Source: Paraburkholderia sp. BCC1885 (GTDB taxonomy: Bacteria > Pseudomonadota > Gammaproteobacteria > Burkholderiales > Burkholderiaceae). Taken from it: a stretch of DNA of 64,000 bases. Of the stretch, positions 49,859 to 58,665 are shown in pieces. A program made the position numbers and the translations under genes. Location: NCBI RefSeq assembly GCF_900996235.1, contig NZ_CAAJGM010000033.1, forward strand, positions 124,001-188,000, given 5' to 3'. The stretch's first letter is position 1. The number at the start of each line of letters is the position of its first letter. The notes under the pieces are model-generated. The model was not told the origin of the DNA. It saw only the letters and a program-made list of their open reading frames with translations, and made no database searches.

Positions 49859-52225
49859 CTATGTCGCCGCTTCGGCCTCGTCCAGCGCCATCCTGAACCC
49901 CACTACGCCGGGATCTTCGGTGGACGTGACGGTGAAACCGCTCGCTTTGGCCAGCGCGATCATCGGCCCGTTCTCGCGCAGTGCTTCGCCCACCAGCCAA
50001 TGCGTGCCACGCGAGCGCGCGTAGGCGATGATCTTTTGCATCAGCAGCGTGCCGAGATGCCGCCCCTTCTGATCGGAGCGGATCGCCACTGCGAATTCGG
50101 CGGTTTCGTTATCGGGGTCCGCCACTGCGCGCACCACACCGAGCGTCCGCGTAAAGCCCTCTTCGCATGGAACCGTCGCGATCAGCGCCATTTCGCGGTC
50201 GTAATCGATCTGCGTCATGCGTGCGAGTTGCGAATGATCGAAGCTGCCCACCGCACCGAAAAACCGCAGACGCAGATCGTCGGGCGTCATCGCTTCCACG
50301 AAGTCGTGATGCGCCGCTTCGTCTTCCGGCCGAATGGGCCGTACCGTGATGCGCAGACCATGCCAGTCAAGCGTTTCCTCATAGCGGCGCGGATACGGCA
50401 TGATCGCAAGCCGGCTGCGCGTGGCGCCCAGCCGGATAGACGGCGCCACGATCGCGGCGCGCTCGCGGAATACCCGCAGCGCCAGCTTCAGACCGACAAT
50501 CTCGCGCACGTCGCACACCGCCTGCGAAAGCGCGGTAAAAGCGGCCAGCACCGGCTCGGGCGTGGCGACCCGAGCATACGGCGAGCGGCCCACCATATCG
50601 CGCGCCAGAATGGGATTGAGCGGCGGCAGGCCGAACACCCGCAGCGGCGCCGACATCCCATCCGCCGATGGCGTCGTGAAGCGGAACACCGGGCCAAAGT
50701 TGTCGTCGTCGTGCAGTTCGACCTCGATGTCAACGATCTTGTCCGGCGTTTCATCCTGCGGCTCGACCCGCAGCCCGAAATGCGCGAGCAGATGCGCCGC
50801 GGGCTCGCCCGTCAGCACGTCCTCTCCCGCTGCCAAGGCCGCGCGTGCCTGCGCCTGGGCGGCGTCGATCTCAGCCGGAATCCGCGCCGGCAGTCCTTCG
50901 GGCGTTTGCATCAGCAGCTCGCGTCCCAGCCGGTAATCGACCAGCCGGGCGAAAGCCCGCGCGAGGCGCTGCGGCGTCGTATGCACCGGAATGCCCTGCG
51001 CATGCAGGGCATCGCGCGTCGCGGCGTCCACGCCGCCGAAGAAGCACGCCAGCAAGCCGCGGTAGGCGAACTTCTGATGCGCGATCAGCGCCTGCGCCAC
51101 CTCACCGACCGGCGCGTTGTGGGTCGACGCGTGGACCACGAACGCCGTGCCGGTTTCCCGATGCTGCGCGAGAACCTGCAAAGCCGTACCGAAGTGCTCG
51201 GCATGCGCGTCATCGCCGAGCAGCAGGGGGTTGCCCGCGACCGCGCTCGGCAATGCCGTGGCGACCGCTTGCACGGTCTCTTCGGGCCACTGCGCGAGGG
51301 TATCGCCCGCGGCATCGAACGCGTCGCAGGCGAGCGTCGCGACGCCGCGGTCGCTGGTGATCAACGTCGCCGTCGCCCCGGCCGCCACGCGGCCCACTCC
51401 GAGCGTCTCGATTTCGTCGAGCAGGTCGTCGAGCGAATCGACACGCACCATCCCGGCGCGGCGAAATGCCGCCGTGTACAGGGCGTCGGCGGGGTCGTCG
51501 CGGCCCGAGCGCAGCGCCAGCACAGGCTTGTTGCGCGCCGCCGCTCGCGCCGCCGACATGAACTTGCGGGCCGCGCGCACCGTATCGAGTTCGAGCAGGA
51601 TCGCGCGGGTACCCGGATCGCTGGCGAGGTAATCGAGCACGTCGCCGGCATCCACATCCGCCTCGCCGCCGAGCGCCACCGCGTGCGAAAAGCCCAGCCC
51701 GCGCGCATACGCCCAGCCAAGCACGGCATTGGTCAGCGCGTTGGATTGCGACACCCACGCCACCCCGCCCGCCTTCACCAGCCGCGCCGGCGCGCCCAGA
51801 TGCGCGCGCAGCGCCGGCGATATCACGCCGAGACTGCCCGGTCCGACAATCCGCAGCAGATTCGGCCGCGCCGCCGAAAGCGCGTGCCTCAACGCGGTAC
51901 GGTCCTCGTCGCTGCGCACTTCGCCTACGATGATCGCGGCGCGCGTGCCCAGACCGCCGAGTTTGTGGATGATGCCGGGCCAGGTCGACGGCGGCGTGCA
52001 GATCAGCGCCACCGTGGGCGCTCCCGGCAGGTCCCCGGTGTCCGCCACCACCGCATGGCCGTCGAGCGCGTCGTATTTCGGATTCACGGGCCACAGCGGC
52101 CCGTCGAAACCGCCGCCCAGCAGGCTCGTCCATACCATGGCGCCAGTGCTGCGCGGCCGCTGCGAAGCGCCGATCACCGCAACGGATTTGGGTCGAAACA
52201 GGGCATCGAGATTGCGAACGGTCAC
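49859..52225 (-). CDS. Pat-like protein: acyl-CoA-synthetase fold plus GNAT acetyltransferase
   Basis: This 788-residue protein has an N-terminal CoA-binding domain (SVAVIGASQRPRSTGAMVW near residue 15; WPVNPKYD), then a succinyl-CoA-ligase-like middle. The C-terminal GNAT domain (about 625-785) is marked by ITVRPIRPEDEAAHHDFVEAM, RLRFFGAV and the acetyl-CoA loop RSDQKGRHLGTLLM. Such proteins acetylate lysines, classically acetyl-CoA synthetase. It is shorter than the roughly 880-residue enterobacterial Pat, because about 80-100 residues of the ATP-grasp N-lobe are missing between AHLLAHFGLRVEPQDE and DDDNFGPVFRF. I use the GTG at 52223-52225, with GGAG upstream. It is divergent from a LysR gene. 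Confidence 0.87.
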   Translation of the reverse strand: MTVRNLDALFRPKSVAVIGASQRPRSTGAMVWTSLLGGGFDGPLWPVNPKYDALDGHAVVADTGDLPGAPTVALICTPPSTWPGIIHKLGGLGTRAAIIVGEVRSDEDRTALRHALSAARPNLLRIVGPGSLGVISPALRAHLGAPARLVKAGGVAWVSQSNALTNAVLGWAYARGLGFSHAVALGGEADVDAGDVLDYLASDPGTRAILLELDTVRAARKFMSAARAAARNKPVLALRSGRDDPADALYTAAFRRAGMVRVDSLDDLLDEIETLGVGRVAAGATATLITSDRGVATLACDAFDAAGDTLAQWPEETVQAVATALPSAVAGNPLLLGDDAHAEHFGTALQVLAQHRETGTAFVVHASTHNAPVGEVAQALIAHQKFAYRGLLACFFGGVDAATRDALHAQGIPVHTTPQRLARAFARLVDYRLGRELLMQTPEGLPARIPAEIDAAQAQARAALAAGEDVLTGEPAAHLLAHFGLRVEPQDETPDKIVDIEVELHDDDNFGPVFRFTTPSADGMSAPLRVFGLPPLNPILARDMVGRSPYARVATPEPVLAAFTALSQAVCDVREIVGLKLALRVFRERAAIVAPSIRLGATRSRLAIMPYPRRYEETLDWHGLRITVRPIRPEDEAAHHDFVEAMTPDDLRLRFFGAVGSFDHSQLARMTQIDYDREMALIATVPCEEGFTRTLGVVRAVADPDNETAEFAVAIRSDQKGRHLGTLLMQKIIAYARSRGTHWLVGEALRENGPMIALAKASGFTVTSTEDPGVVGFRMALDEAEAAT

Positions 52226-52499
52226 CGGGCGCTCCGCGAGTCGAAAGGGACGCGTCAACGGGAACGCGCATCCCCTCAGGATAGGCGATGTCGGGCAGTG
52301 AAACGTTGCCGTCGGGCAAGGAAAGGACGTCAAGCGCGCCCGGCGTGTCCCGTGTCGCCCGGCGAGCGCCTTTTGTGGCCACGTCTGCTCACGGCGCCGT
52401 CCGAAATGCGACAATCCACGCCATGACAACCATTGCGGACGGCAGGACGGCGCCAATCCGGCGCGCCCCGGACGACCAGAATAGACAGAAGGTGAAGTT

Positions 52500-53369
52500 A
52501 TGCGGCGCCTGCCATCGCTGATCGCGTTGCGCTTTTTCGAGGAGACGGCACGTCATCTGAGCTTCAACCGCGCGGCAAGCGCGTTGTGCGTGACGCAAGG
52601 CGCCGTCAGCCGCCAAATCAAGATACTCGAGGAATCACTCGGCGCGAAGCTGTTCGAGCGTGACCACAAGGGCATCCGCCTGACCGCCGCGGGCTCGCAG
52701 TTGCTGCCGTGCGTGTCGGAGGCGTTCGACACGATCGAGCGAGGCACGCGCCAGGTGACCACGGCGAAGGGTCGGCGGCGCCTCGTGCTCTCCGTGCCGC
52801 CGACCTTCGCGACGCAATGGTTCTCGCCGCGGCTCGGTTCGCTGGCGGTGGAATTGCCGGACGTCGAACTGTCGATCCGTACCGAACCCACCGAAGATTG
52901 CCACTGCAACATCCGTTTCGGCCGCAACGCGCTGACGGACGCGCATTCTGAATTGCTGATGACGGAACGCCACACGCTAGTGGGCGCGCCGCATCTGCTC
53001 GGACGCCCGCTCGAAACCCTGCTCGAAAAGATGCCCGCGCTGCATGTGCTGCATAACGACGCGCGGCTCGATCTATGGCCGAACTGGCTCGCCACGGCCG
53101 GCATGCCCGCCCACTACGCCGAGAACGGCATCGAGTTCTCCAATCTGGAGCAGGCCATTCATGCCGCGCGCAAAGGCGCGGGATTGGCGGTCGTCGATCG
53201 CAATATGATCGTCGAGGAACTCGCGGACGGCAGCCTCGCGCGCATTTCAGACATTGAAGTCAGCGGGCCGTTCGGTTACTGGTTCGACGTGGCGCAACGC
53301 CACGCGGCGCTTGAGCACGTGCAGGCGTTCGCGGGCTGGTTGCGGGAAGAAGTTTTGAAGATGGGGTGA
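52500..53369 (+). CDS. LysR-family (GcvA-like) transcriptional regulator
   Basis: This 289-residue LysR regulator has an N-terminal winged helix (PSLIALRFFEETARHLSFNRAASALCVT, recognition helix QGAVSRQIKILEESLGAKLFER) and a periplasmic-binding-type effector domain. Patterns such as HCNIRFGR and DARLDLWPNWLATAG put it in the GcvA-like subgroup. AAGGTGAAG before the ATG is a good ribosome site. It shares a 274-bp divergent region with the Pat-like gene, which could be its target. The effector is unknown. Confidence 0.92.
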   Translation: MRRLPSLIALRFFEETARHLSFNRAASALCVTQGAVSRQIKILEESLGAKLFERDHKGIRLTAAGSQLLPCVSEAFDTIERGTRQVTTAKGRRRLVLSVPPTFATQWFSPRLGSLAVELPDVELSIRTEPTEDCHCNIRFGRNALTDAHSELLMTERHTLVGAPHLLGRPLETLLEKMPALHVLHNDARLDLWPNWLATAGMPAHYAENGIEFSNLEQAIHAARKGAGLAVVDRNMIVEELADGSLARISDIEVSGPFGYWFDVAQRHAALEHVQAFAGWLREEVLKMG

Positions 53370-53517
53370 GGTTCACGCAGGGTTCGTGCAGGGTTCGCGA
53401 AGCCTCGTTCCCCGCTCGCGACACTCTATACTTGCGTTGTCTCCGAAACCGCATACATGGGACTTGACCGCCTGGGCCGCCCACGGCGCACAGACCCGCT
53501 CTCCAAGGAAGCCAATC

Positions 53518-53886
53518 ATGGATGAAAACAAACCCGGCATCCCAGACGCCTTGAAAACACATCCCAGCGACCAGTTGCTCGACGGCATCCTCGAAAGAGC
53601 GGTCAATACGGCGCGGCGCAACGCCGAACAGTTCGCCAGACTCGCGGCACTCGCCCGAGCCATCGAGCAATGCAATTCGTCGCCGGCCACGCGCGCCAAG
53701 ATGCTTTTCAGCTTCGAAGAACTCACGAGCAGCGCTGAAGCCGAAGCGAAGCTCGACGCGGAATTTTTCGAAGGCTTGCGCGACGGACAAACCATCAAGC
53801 AGCAATTGCGCCGGCAACACGAGCAACGCGCGGAGCCGGTTCCCGAAGTCATGATTCTCGCGCCGTCCACGACGACGAAGCACTGA
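53518..53886 (+). CDS. Small acidic/helical hypothetical protein
   Basis: This 122-residue soluble, mostly helical protein starts MDENKPGIPDALK, with a long central helix (LLDGILERAVNTARRNAEQFARLAALARAIEQ in part) and a charged C-terminus (QQLRRQHEQRAEP). The start is supported by AAGGAAG. It is convergent with prfC, which ends 11 bp away on the other strand. No family recognised. Confidence 0.6.
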   Translation: MDENKPGIPDALKTHPSDQLLDGILERAVNTARRNAEQFARLAALARAIEQCNSSPATRAKMLFSFEELTSSAEAEAKLDAEFFEGLRDGQTIKQQLRRQHEQRAEPVPEVMILAPSTTTKH

Positions 53887-53897
53887 GGAGGTCTGCG

Positions 53898-55499
53898 TTA
53901 CATCGCCTTCTTGAACGGCGCGCCCGAGTGCTCGCGCAATTCGTTGAAGACGATCTTCGGCCACGCCTTCTGCGCAACTTCGATTTCGGAGATGTGTGAA
54001 GCCAGATAGGTCGGCGCATTCGACGCATCGAGGGCAATCCGCGCCGCATAGGCATCGGTGAAGCGGCGCAGTTCCGCCGCGTCGTCGCAGGTCACCCAGC
54101 GCGACATGCGATAACGCGCCGTCGCCATCCGCACGTCGACCTTGTACTCCGTCGACAAACGATGCGACACCACTTCGAACTGCAGTTGGCCGACTGCGCC
54201 CAGAATCATCAAGCCGCCGCCGACCGGGCGGAACACCTGGATCGCGCCCTCTTCGCCCAGTTGCTTCAACGCTTCGCCGAGTTGTTTGGCGCGCATCGGG
54301 TCCACCACTTCGACCGTCTGGAAGATTTCCGGCGCGAAGAACGGCAGACCCACGAATTGCAGGATCTCGCCTTCGGTCAGCGTGTCGCCGAGGCTTAGCG
54401 TGCCATGGTTCGGAATGCCAATGATATCGCCCGGATACGCCTCGCTCACCGTCTCACGGCGCTGCGACAGAAACGTCACCACGTTATTGGCGCGGAACGT
54501 TTTGTTCGAACGCGTCACCTTCAACGCCATGCCGCGCTCGAAATGCCCCGAGCACACACGGATGAACGCCACCCGGTCGCGGTGCGCTAGATCCATGTTC
54601 GCCTGCACCTTGAACACGACGCCGGTGAACTTCGGTTCATCCGGCTCGACCGAGCGCTGCACCGCCATGCGCGCCGACGGCGGCGGCGCCAGATCGACCA
54701 GCGCGTCGAGAATTTCCTTCACGCCGAAGTTATTAATGGCCGAGCCGAACAGCACCGGCGACTGCTGGCCGGCGAGGAACTGCGCGCGATCGAAGTCCGG
54801 CGAAGCGCCGGTGATCAGATCGATCTCTTCCTTCGCCTTGACCCAGGCATGGCCGAAGCGGCGCTCGCCCTCTTCGTCGCTGAGTGCGTGCAGCGTTTCG
54901 ACCTCGCCGCCCGCTTTGTCCTGTCCCGCGCGGAACAGGCGCACCTGGTCGCGCTGGATGTCGTAGACGCCCTGGAAATCTTTGCCCATGCCGATCGGCC
55001 ACGTGAACGGCACGGCGGCGACGCCCAGATGCTGTTCGATCTCGTCGAGCAGTTCGAGCGGCTCGCGCACTTCGCGGTCGAGCTTGTTGATGAACGTGAC
55101 GATCGGCGTCTTGCGGCTGCGGCAGACTTCGAGCAGCTTCAGCGTCTGCGCTTCGACACCGTTGGCGCCGTCGATCACCATCACAGCGGCGTCGACCGCC
55201 GTCAGCACACGGTAGGTGTCTTCGGAGAAGTCTTCGTGGCCCGGGGTATCGAGCAGGTTGATGACAGCGTCGCCGTACTCGAACTGCATCACCGAACTGG
55301 CCACCGAAATGCCGCGCTGCTTTTCGATCTCCATCCAGTCCGAGGTCGCGTAGCGATTGCTCTTGCGGCCCTTCACGGTGCCGGCAATCTGGATTGCGCC
55401 CGAAAACAGCAGCAGCTTTTCAGTCAGCGTGGTCTTGCCCGCATCCGGGTGGGAAATGACCGCGAAAGTGCGGCGGCGTTTGAGTTCAGAGGCTGACAT
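53898..55499 (-). CDS. prfC: Peptide chain release factor 3
   Basis: This 533-residue translational GTPase recycles RF1/RF2 from the ribosome after peptide release. The G1 motif is SHPDAGKTTLTE near residues 17-28. The switch II region LLDTPGHEDFSEDTYR, G4 FINKLDREVREP and the RF3-specific C-terminal domain are complete. The length matches the family (about 530). The GNAT/LysR pair and the small helical gene lie on its 3' side. Upstream is a long intergenic region before the sulfatase gene. Confidence 0.97.
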   Translation of the reverse strand: MSASELKRRRTFAVISHPDAGKTTLTEKLLLFSGAIQIAGTVKGRKSNRYATSDWMEIEKQRGISVASSVMQFEYGDAVINLLDTPGHEDFSEDTYRVLTAVDAAVMVIDGANGVEAQTLKLLEVCRSRKTPIVTFINKLDREVREPLELLDEIEQHLGVAAVPFTWPIGMGKDFQGVYDIQRDQVRLFRAGQDKAGGEVETLHALSDEEGERRFGHAWVKAKEEIDLITGASPDFDRAQFLAGQQSPVLFGSAINNFGVKEILDALVDLAPPPSARMAVQRSVEPDEPKFTGVVFKVQANMDLAHRDRVAFIRVCSGHFERGMALKVTRSNKTFRANNVVTFLSQRRETVSEAYPGDIIGIPNHGTLSLGDTLTEGEILQFVGLPFFAPEIFQTVEVVDPMRAKQLGEALKQLGEEGAIQVFRPVGGGLMILGAVGQLQFEVVSHRLSTEYKVDVRMATARYRMSRWVTCDDAAELRRFTDAYAARIALDASNAPTYLASHISEIEVAQKAWPKIVFNELREHSGAPFKKAM

Positions 55500-56024
55500 C
55501 GGATCGGGCGGTCACGGATAAAGGTTCGGGCGGTCGTGAGGAGCTTGCGGCAAAGCAGGCGCGCCGCTACACAAGCCGGTTGCGAACGAACGTTTTGAAA
55601 AACGGGAATGGCCGGCGCAGAACAGCGCAGGGAACGAATGATACACGTGATGGCGACCGGCGTAATGAAATCGGGATTGGGGGCGGATGGGGAGACGGGT
55701 TGCCGCCGAGCCGCCTCTTCGCGCAGGTAGCGGTCAGCGAACGCCAATTGTCTGGTCACGTTCAACGCCCGGTCGTCCTGCCCGATCGTGACATTCAAGG
55801 AATTCCTTTCATCCTGAAAATAACAATTGATTCCATTACTGTTTTTTGAGGTGCAACACTCAATCAATTAATCGCATCAATTGAAATAGTTAAAATCTCA
55901 AGAACATTGCGGATCATCCAACGTTAGCATACGATTAAGCACGGTCGCCGCAGCGCCTGGCGTCCGCAATAAACTTGCTCAGGCATTGGCCTGTGAGATA
56001 TCCGGAAACTCTGGAGGTGGGTGT
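55500..56024. other. Long intergenic region, AT-rich on the sulfatase side
   Basis: This 525-bp region lies between prfC (minus) and the sulfatase (plus). The left part is GC-rich. From about 55800 it is clearly AT-richer than the window average, and the first codons of the sulfatase share this composition. A small plus-strand frame (55580-55849) lacks support. The promoter candidate at 55907-55935 is listed separately. Confidence 0.5.
55907..55935 (+). promoter_or_regulatory. Candidate promoter of the alkyl sulfatase gene
   Basis: TTGCGG (55907-55912) and TACGAT (55930-55935) are 17 bp apart, about 90 bp upstream of the sulfatase ATG, in the AT-rich part of the intergenic region. The match is moderate; the assignment rests on spacing and position. 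Confidence 0.45.
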
Positions 56025-58082
56025 ATGTCCGACGAAAATAATCCGGTTTCTAATGCCAGTAAGCGCCGCGATTTTCTTAAAGGCGTCGCTACGGTCGGGA
56101 TAGCTACGGGGCTCGGCTCCGTCGTAGGCGAAACCCTGGCCCAAAGCCCGGCAAGCCCTAAAGCCACCGGCATCGGTTCAAAGCCACCCACCAGGGCAAC
56201 CCGGGACGCCAACGCAGTGTATGCCAATCAATTGGCGTTTAACGACACCCAGGATTTTCAGGACGCCACCCGCGGACTGATTGCCACATTACCCGATCCC
56301 GGTATTATTCCGAGTTCTAAAGGCGGCGCCGCCTGGGATCTTGGGCAATTTTCTTTTATTACCGGTGGCCCCGAAAATAATGCGCCTGATTCAGTTAATC
56401 CCAGTTTATGGCGCAATGCCAAGCTGAATATGAATCACGGTCTTTTCGAAGTAGTGGATGGAATATGGCAGGTGCGCGGTTATGATCTTTCGGTCATGAG
56501 TATTATCCGCGGCGATACTGGCTGGATTGTGATTGACCCGCTGATGACCGCGGATGCGTCCGTGGTCGTATGGAAACAGCTAGTGGTCCCGCATCTCGGC
56601 GAACGCCCCATTACCCATGTCATTTACACCCATAGCCACGCGGACCACTACGGCGGCATTCGCGGCATCGTCGACGAAGCCGATATCCAGGCGGGCAAGG
56701 TCAAAATCTACGCGCCGGCGGCTTTTACTGAAGCCGCGGTCGGCGAAAACGTGATTGCCGGCAACGCCATGAGCCGGCGGGCCGCCTATATGTACGGCAA
56801 TCTCCTGCCGCGCAACGCCAATGGCGTGGTGGACGGCGGTCTGGGTAAAACAACCTCCATCGGCGCCATCACGCTGCTCGTGCCGACCGACTTCGCCACC
56901 TCGACGGGCCAGAAACTGACGCTGGATGGTGTCGACATCACCATCATCATGGCGCCGGAATCGGAGGCGCCGTCTGAGTTCATGTTCTACATCCCGAAGT
57001 TCAAGGCATTTTGCGCCGCCGAGGATGCCACCCATACGCTACACAACCTTTATACGTTGCGCGGCGCCAAGGTTCGGGATGCCTTGCTGTGGTCGAAATA
57101 CCTTCAGGCCGCCATCGACATGTTCGGCGGTGAAATGGAAGTGCTGTTTGCTTCGCATTACTGGCCGACGTGGGGTAACGAGCGGATTGTCGCCTTCCTG
57201 AAAGCACAGCGTGACATGTACCGGTATTTGCACGACCAGACCATGCGTCTCGCCAATACCGGCTACACGCCGCTGGAAATCGCCGACATGCTGCGCCTGC
57301 CCGACAGCCTGGCCAAACAATGGTATTGCCGCAGCTATTACGGCACGGTGTTTCATGACCTCGTCGCGCAATACAACCTTCGGTTGGGCTTTTTCGACGG
57401 CGTGCCGGCCAATCTTCACCGGCTGCCGCCCGTCGAAAACGGCAAGCGTTATGTCGAGTTCATGGGCGGCTCTGCCGCCGTATTGCAGAAGGCGCAGCAC
57501 TATTACGACAAAGGCGAATATCGCTGGGTAGCCGAAGTGGTGAACCACGTCGTGTTTGCCGACCCGCAAAACACCGCTGCCAAGCATATGCTGGCCGATG
57601 CCTACGAGCAGATGGGTTATCAGGCGGAATCGGCCAGCTGGCGGAATTTCTATCTGACCGGCGCCATGGAGTTGCGCAACGGCGTGCATCGCGTGCCGTT
57701 CGGCAGTTCGCAAAGCCCGGACACGATCAAGGCGATGCCTCTGGAAATGTTTCTCGACTATCAGGGGGTGCGCCTGAATGGCGACCGTGCGGCCGGCAAA
57801 TCCATTACCTTCAACTTCGTGATGACCGATACGAACGAAAACTATCTGGTCGGCGTCGAGAATTCCGCGATCCATTATTCGAAAGGCAAGACGTCGGATA
57901 GCGCGGACGCCTCGGTCACCATGACACGCGCCGATCTCAACGAAGTCATGATGGGCAATACGTCGATGGAGAAACTGGTCATGGCCGGTAAAGCCAAAAT
58001 CACCGGCAGTGCGCCGAGACTGGGCGAATTCGTTTCCTGGCTCGATAACTTCGACTTCTGGTTCAACATCGTCACGCCGTAA
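56025..58082 (+). CDS. Tat-exported alkyl/aryl sulfatase (metallo-beta-lactamase fold)
   Basis: This 685-residue zinc hydrolase of the SdsA1-type alkyl sulfatases would cleave sulfate from detergents such as SDS or other alkyl sulfates. The N-terminus has a twin-arginine signal (SKRRDFLKGVATVGIATG, residues 12-29). The metal site is THSHADHYGG, with His203, His205, Asp207 and His208. Further blocks are FCAAEDATHTLHN and FASHYWPTWGNERI, then the dimerisation helices and the C-terminal SCP2-like domain. The ATG at 56025 is preceded by CTGGAGGTGG. A 177-residue gene follows 33 bp later. The 5' part is less GC-rich than its surroundings, which may mean transfer. Confidence 0.93.
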   Translation: MSDENNPVSNASKRRDFLKGVATVGIATGLGSVVGETLAQSPASPKATGIGSKPPTRATRDANAVYANQLAFNDTQDFQDATRGLIATLPDPGIIPSSKGGAAWDLGQFSFITGGPENNAPDSVNPSLWRNAKLNMNHGLFEVVDGIWQVRGYDLSVMSIIRGDTGWIVIDPLMTADASVVVWKQLVVPHLGERPITHVIYTHSHADHYGGIRGIVDEADIQAGKVKIYAPAAFTEAAVGENVIAGNAMSRRAAYMYGNLLPRNANGVVDGGLGKTTSIGAITLLVPTDFATSTGQKLTLDGVDITIIMAPESEAPSEFMFYIPKFKAFCAAEDATHTLHNLYTLRGAKVRDALLWSKYLQAAIDMFGGEMEVLFASHYWPTWGNERIVAFLKAQRDMYRYLHDQTMRLANTGYTPLEIADMLRLPDSLAKQWYCRSYYGTVFHDLVAQYNLRLGFFDGVPANLHRLPPVENGKRYVEFMGGSAAVLQKAQHYYDKGEYRWVAEVVNHVVFADPQNTAAKHMLADAYEQMGYQAESASWRNFYLTGAMELRNGVHRVPFGSSQSPDTIKAMPLEMFLDYQGVRLNGDRAAGKSITFNFVMTDTNENYLVGVENSAIHYSKGKTSDSADASVTMTRADLNEVMMGNTSMEKLVMAGKAKITGSAPRLGEFVSWLDNFDFWFNIVTP

Positions 58083-58115
58083 CCGGCGCGTGGCTCTCAA
58101 TATGGAACCGAAACG

Positions 58116-58649
58116 ATGTGCGCAATCTGCGAACTGAAGATCGAATTCAATATCGGGCACCCTCAGGCGCTCACGGTAGCCGTCGCAACGCGCGAAGCCA
58201 TGGACTCAGGCGCGTTGCCGGAAACCGCGGTAGAGGGCGCGTTGAGCAACATGAAGCTGCGCATGGCCGCCATCGAGGCACTCAAAGGCCTGCAGGCGCG
58301 CCTGGAAGCGTCGGTGCCGGTTGGACGGCTCATGGCGCTGCCCGACTTCTACGTTCTCCTGATCGAAATTGGCACATGGGGATTTTTCCATGCCACCGAG
58401 GCGGGATTCGATCCGGACATCACGCCCGAGCCACCCAACGTGACTTCTGAAAAGCAGGCCGACCGGGATGTGGTGCTGGTTTCATCGGAAGCGGCCATGC
58501 AGGCTATCCTGAACGGCGCGCTTTCCGTCGACGCTGCATTCACCGACCATCTGATCGTTCTGGACGCCGGCGACGCACACACCAAACTGCTTCGCTCGGC
58601 GCTCGACGCCACCTTTCCCGTCGAAGGGAACAAGGCGGTCAATTTCTAG
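58116..58649 (+). CDS. Unknown 177-residue protein downstream of the sulfatase
   Basis: It begins MCAICELKIEFNIGHPQ, with a CxxC pair at residues 2 and 5, has no signal peptide, and continues with an Ala/Leu-rich helical stretch (about 35-80), a hydrophobic segment (FYVLLIEIGTWGFF) and a C-terminal half rich in Asp, Ala and Val. I do not recognise a family. The 33-bp gap after the sulfatase strongly suggests co-transcription. It may help use or sense released alcohol or sulfate, but this is only a guess from position. The CxxC could bind a metal. Confidence 0.65.
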   Translation: MCAICELKIEFNIGHPQALTVAVATREAMDSGALPETAVEGALSNMKLRMAAIEALKGLQARLEASVPVGRLMALPDFYVLLIEIGTWGFFHATEAGFDPDITPEPPNVTSEKQADRDVVLVSSEAAMQAILNGALSVDAAFTDHLIVLDAGDAHTKLLRSALDATFPVEGNKAVNF

Positions 58650-58665
58650 GCGGAGGCGAGCGGCC

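Noticed and set aside
50000..52426. 808-codon plus-strand frame opposite the Pat-like gene
   Set aside because: The minus-strand protein has clear CoA-binding and GNAT motifs; the plus frame is its shadow.
55580..55849. 89-codon plus-strand frame between prfC and the sulfatase
   Set aside because: No ribosome site, low-complexity Gly/Arg start and no family. I treat the region as non-coding.
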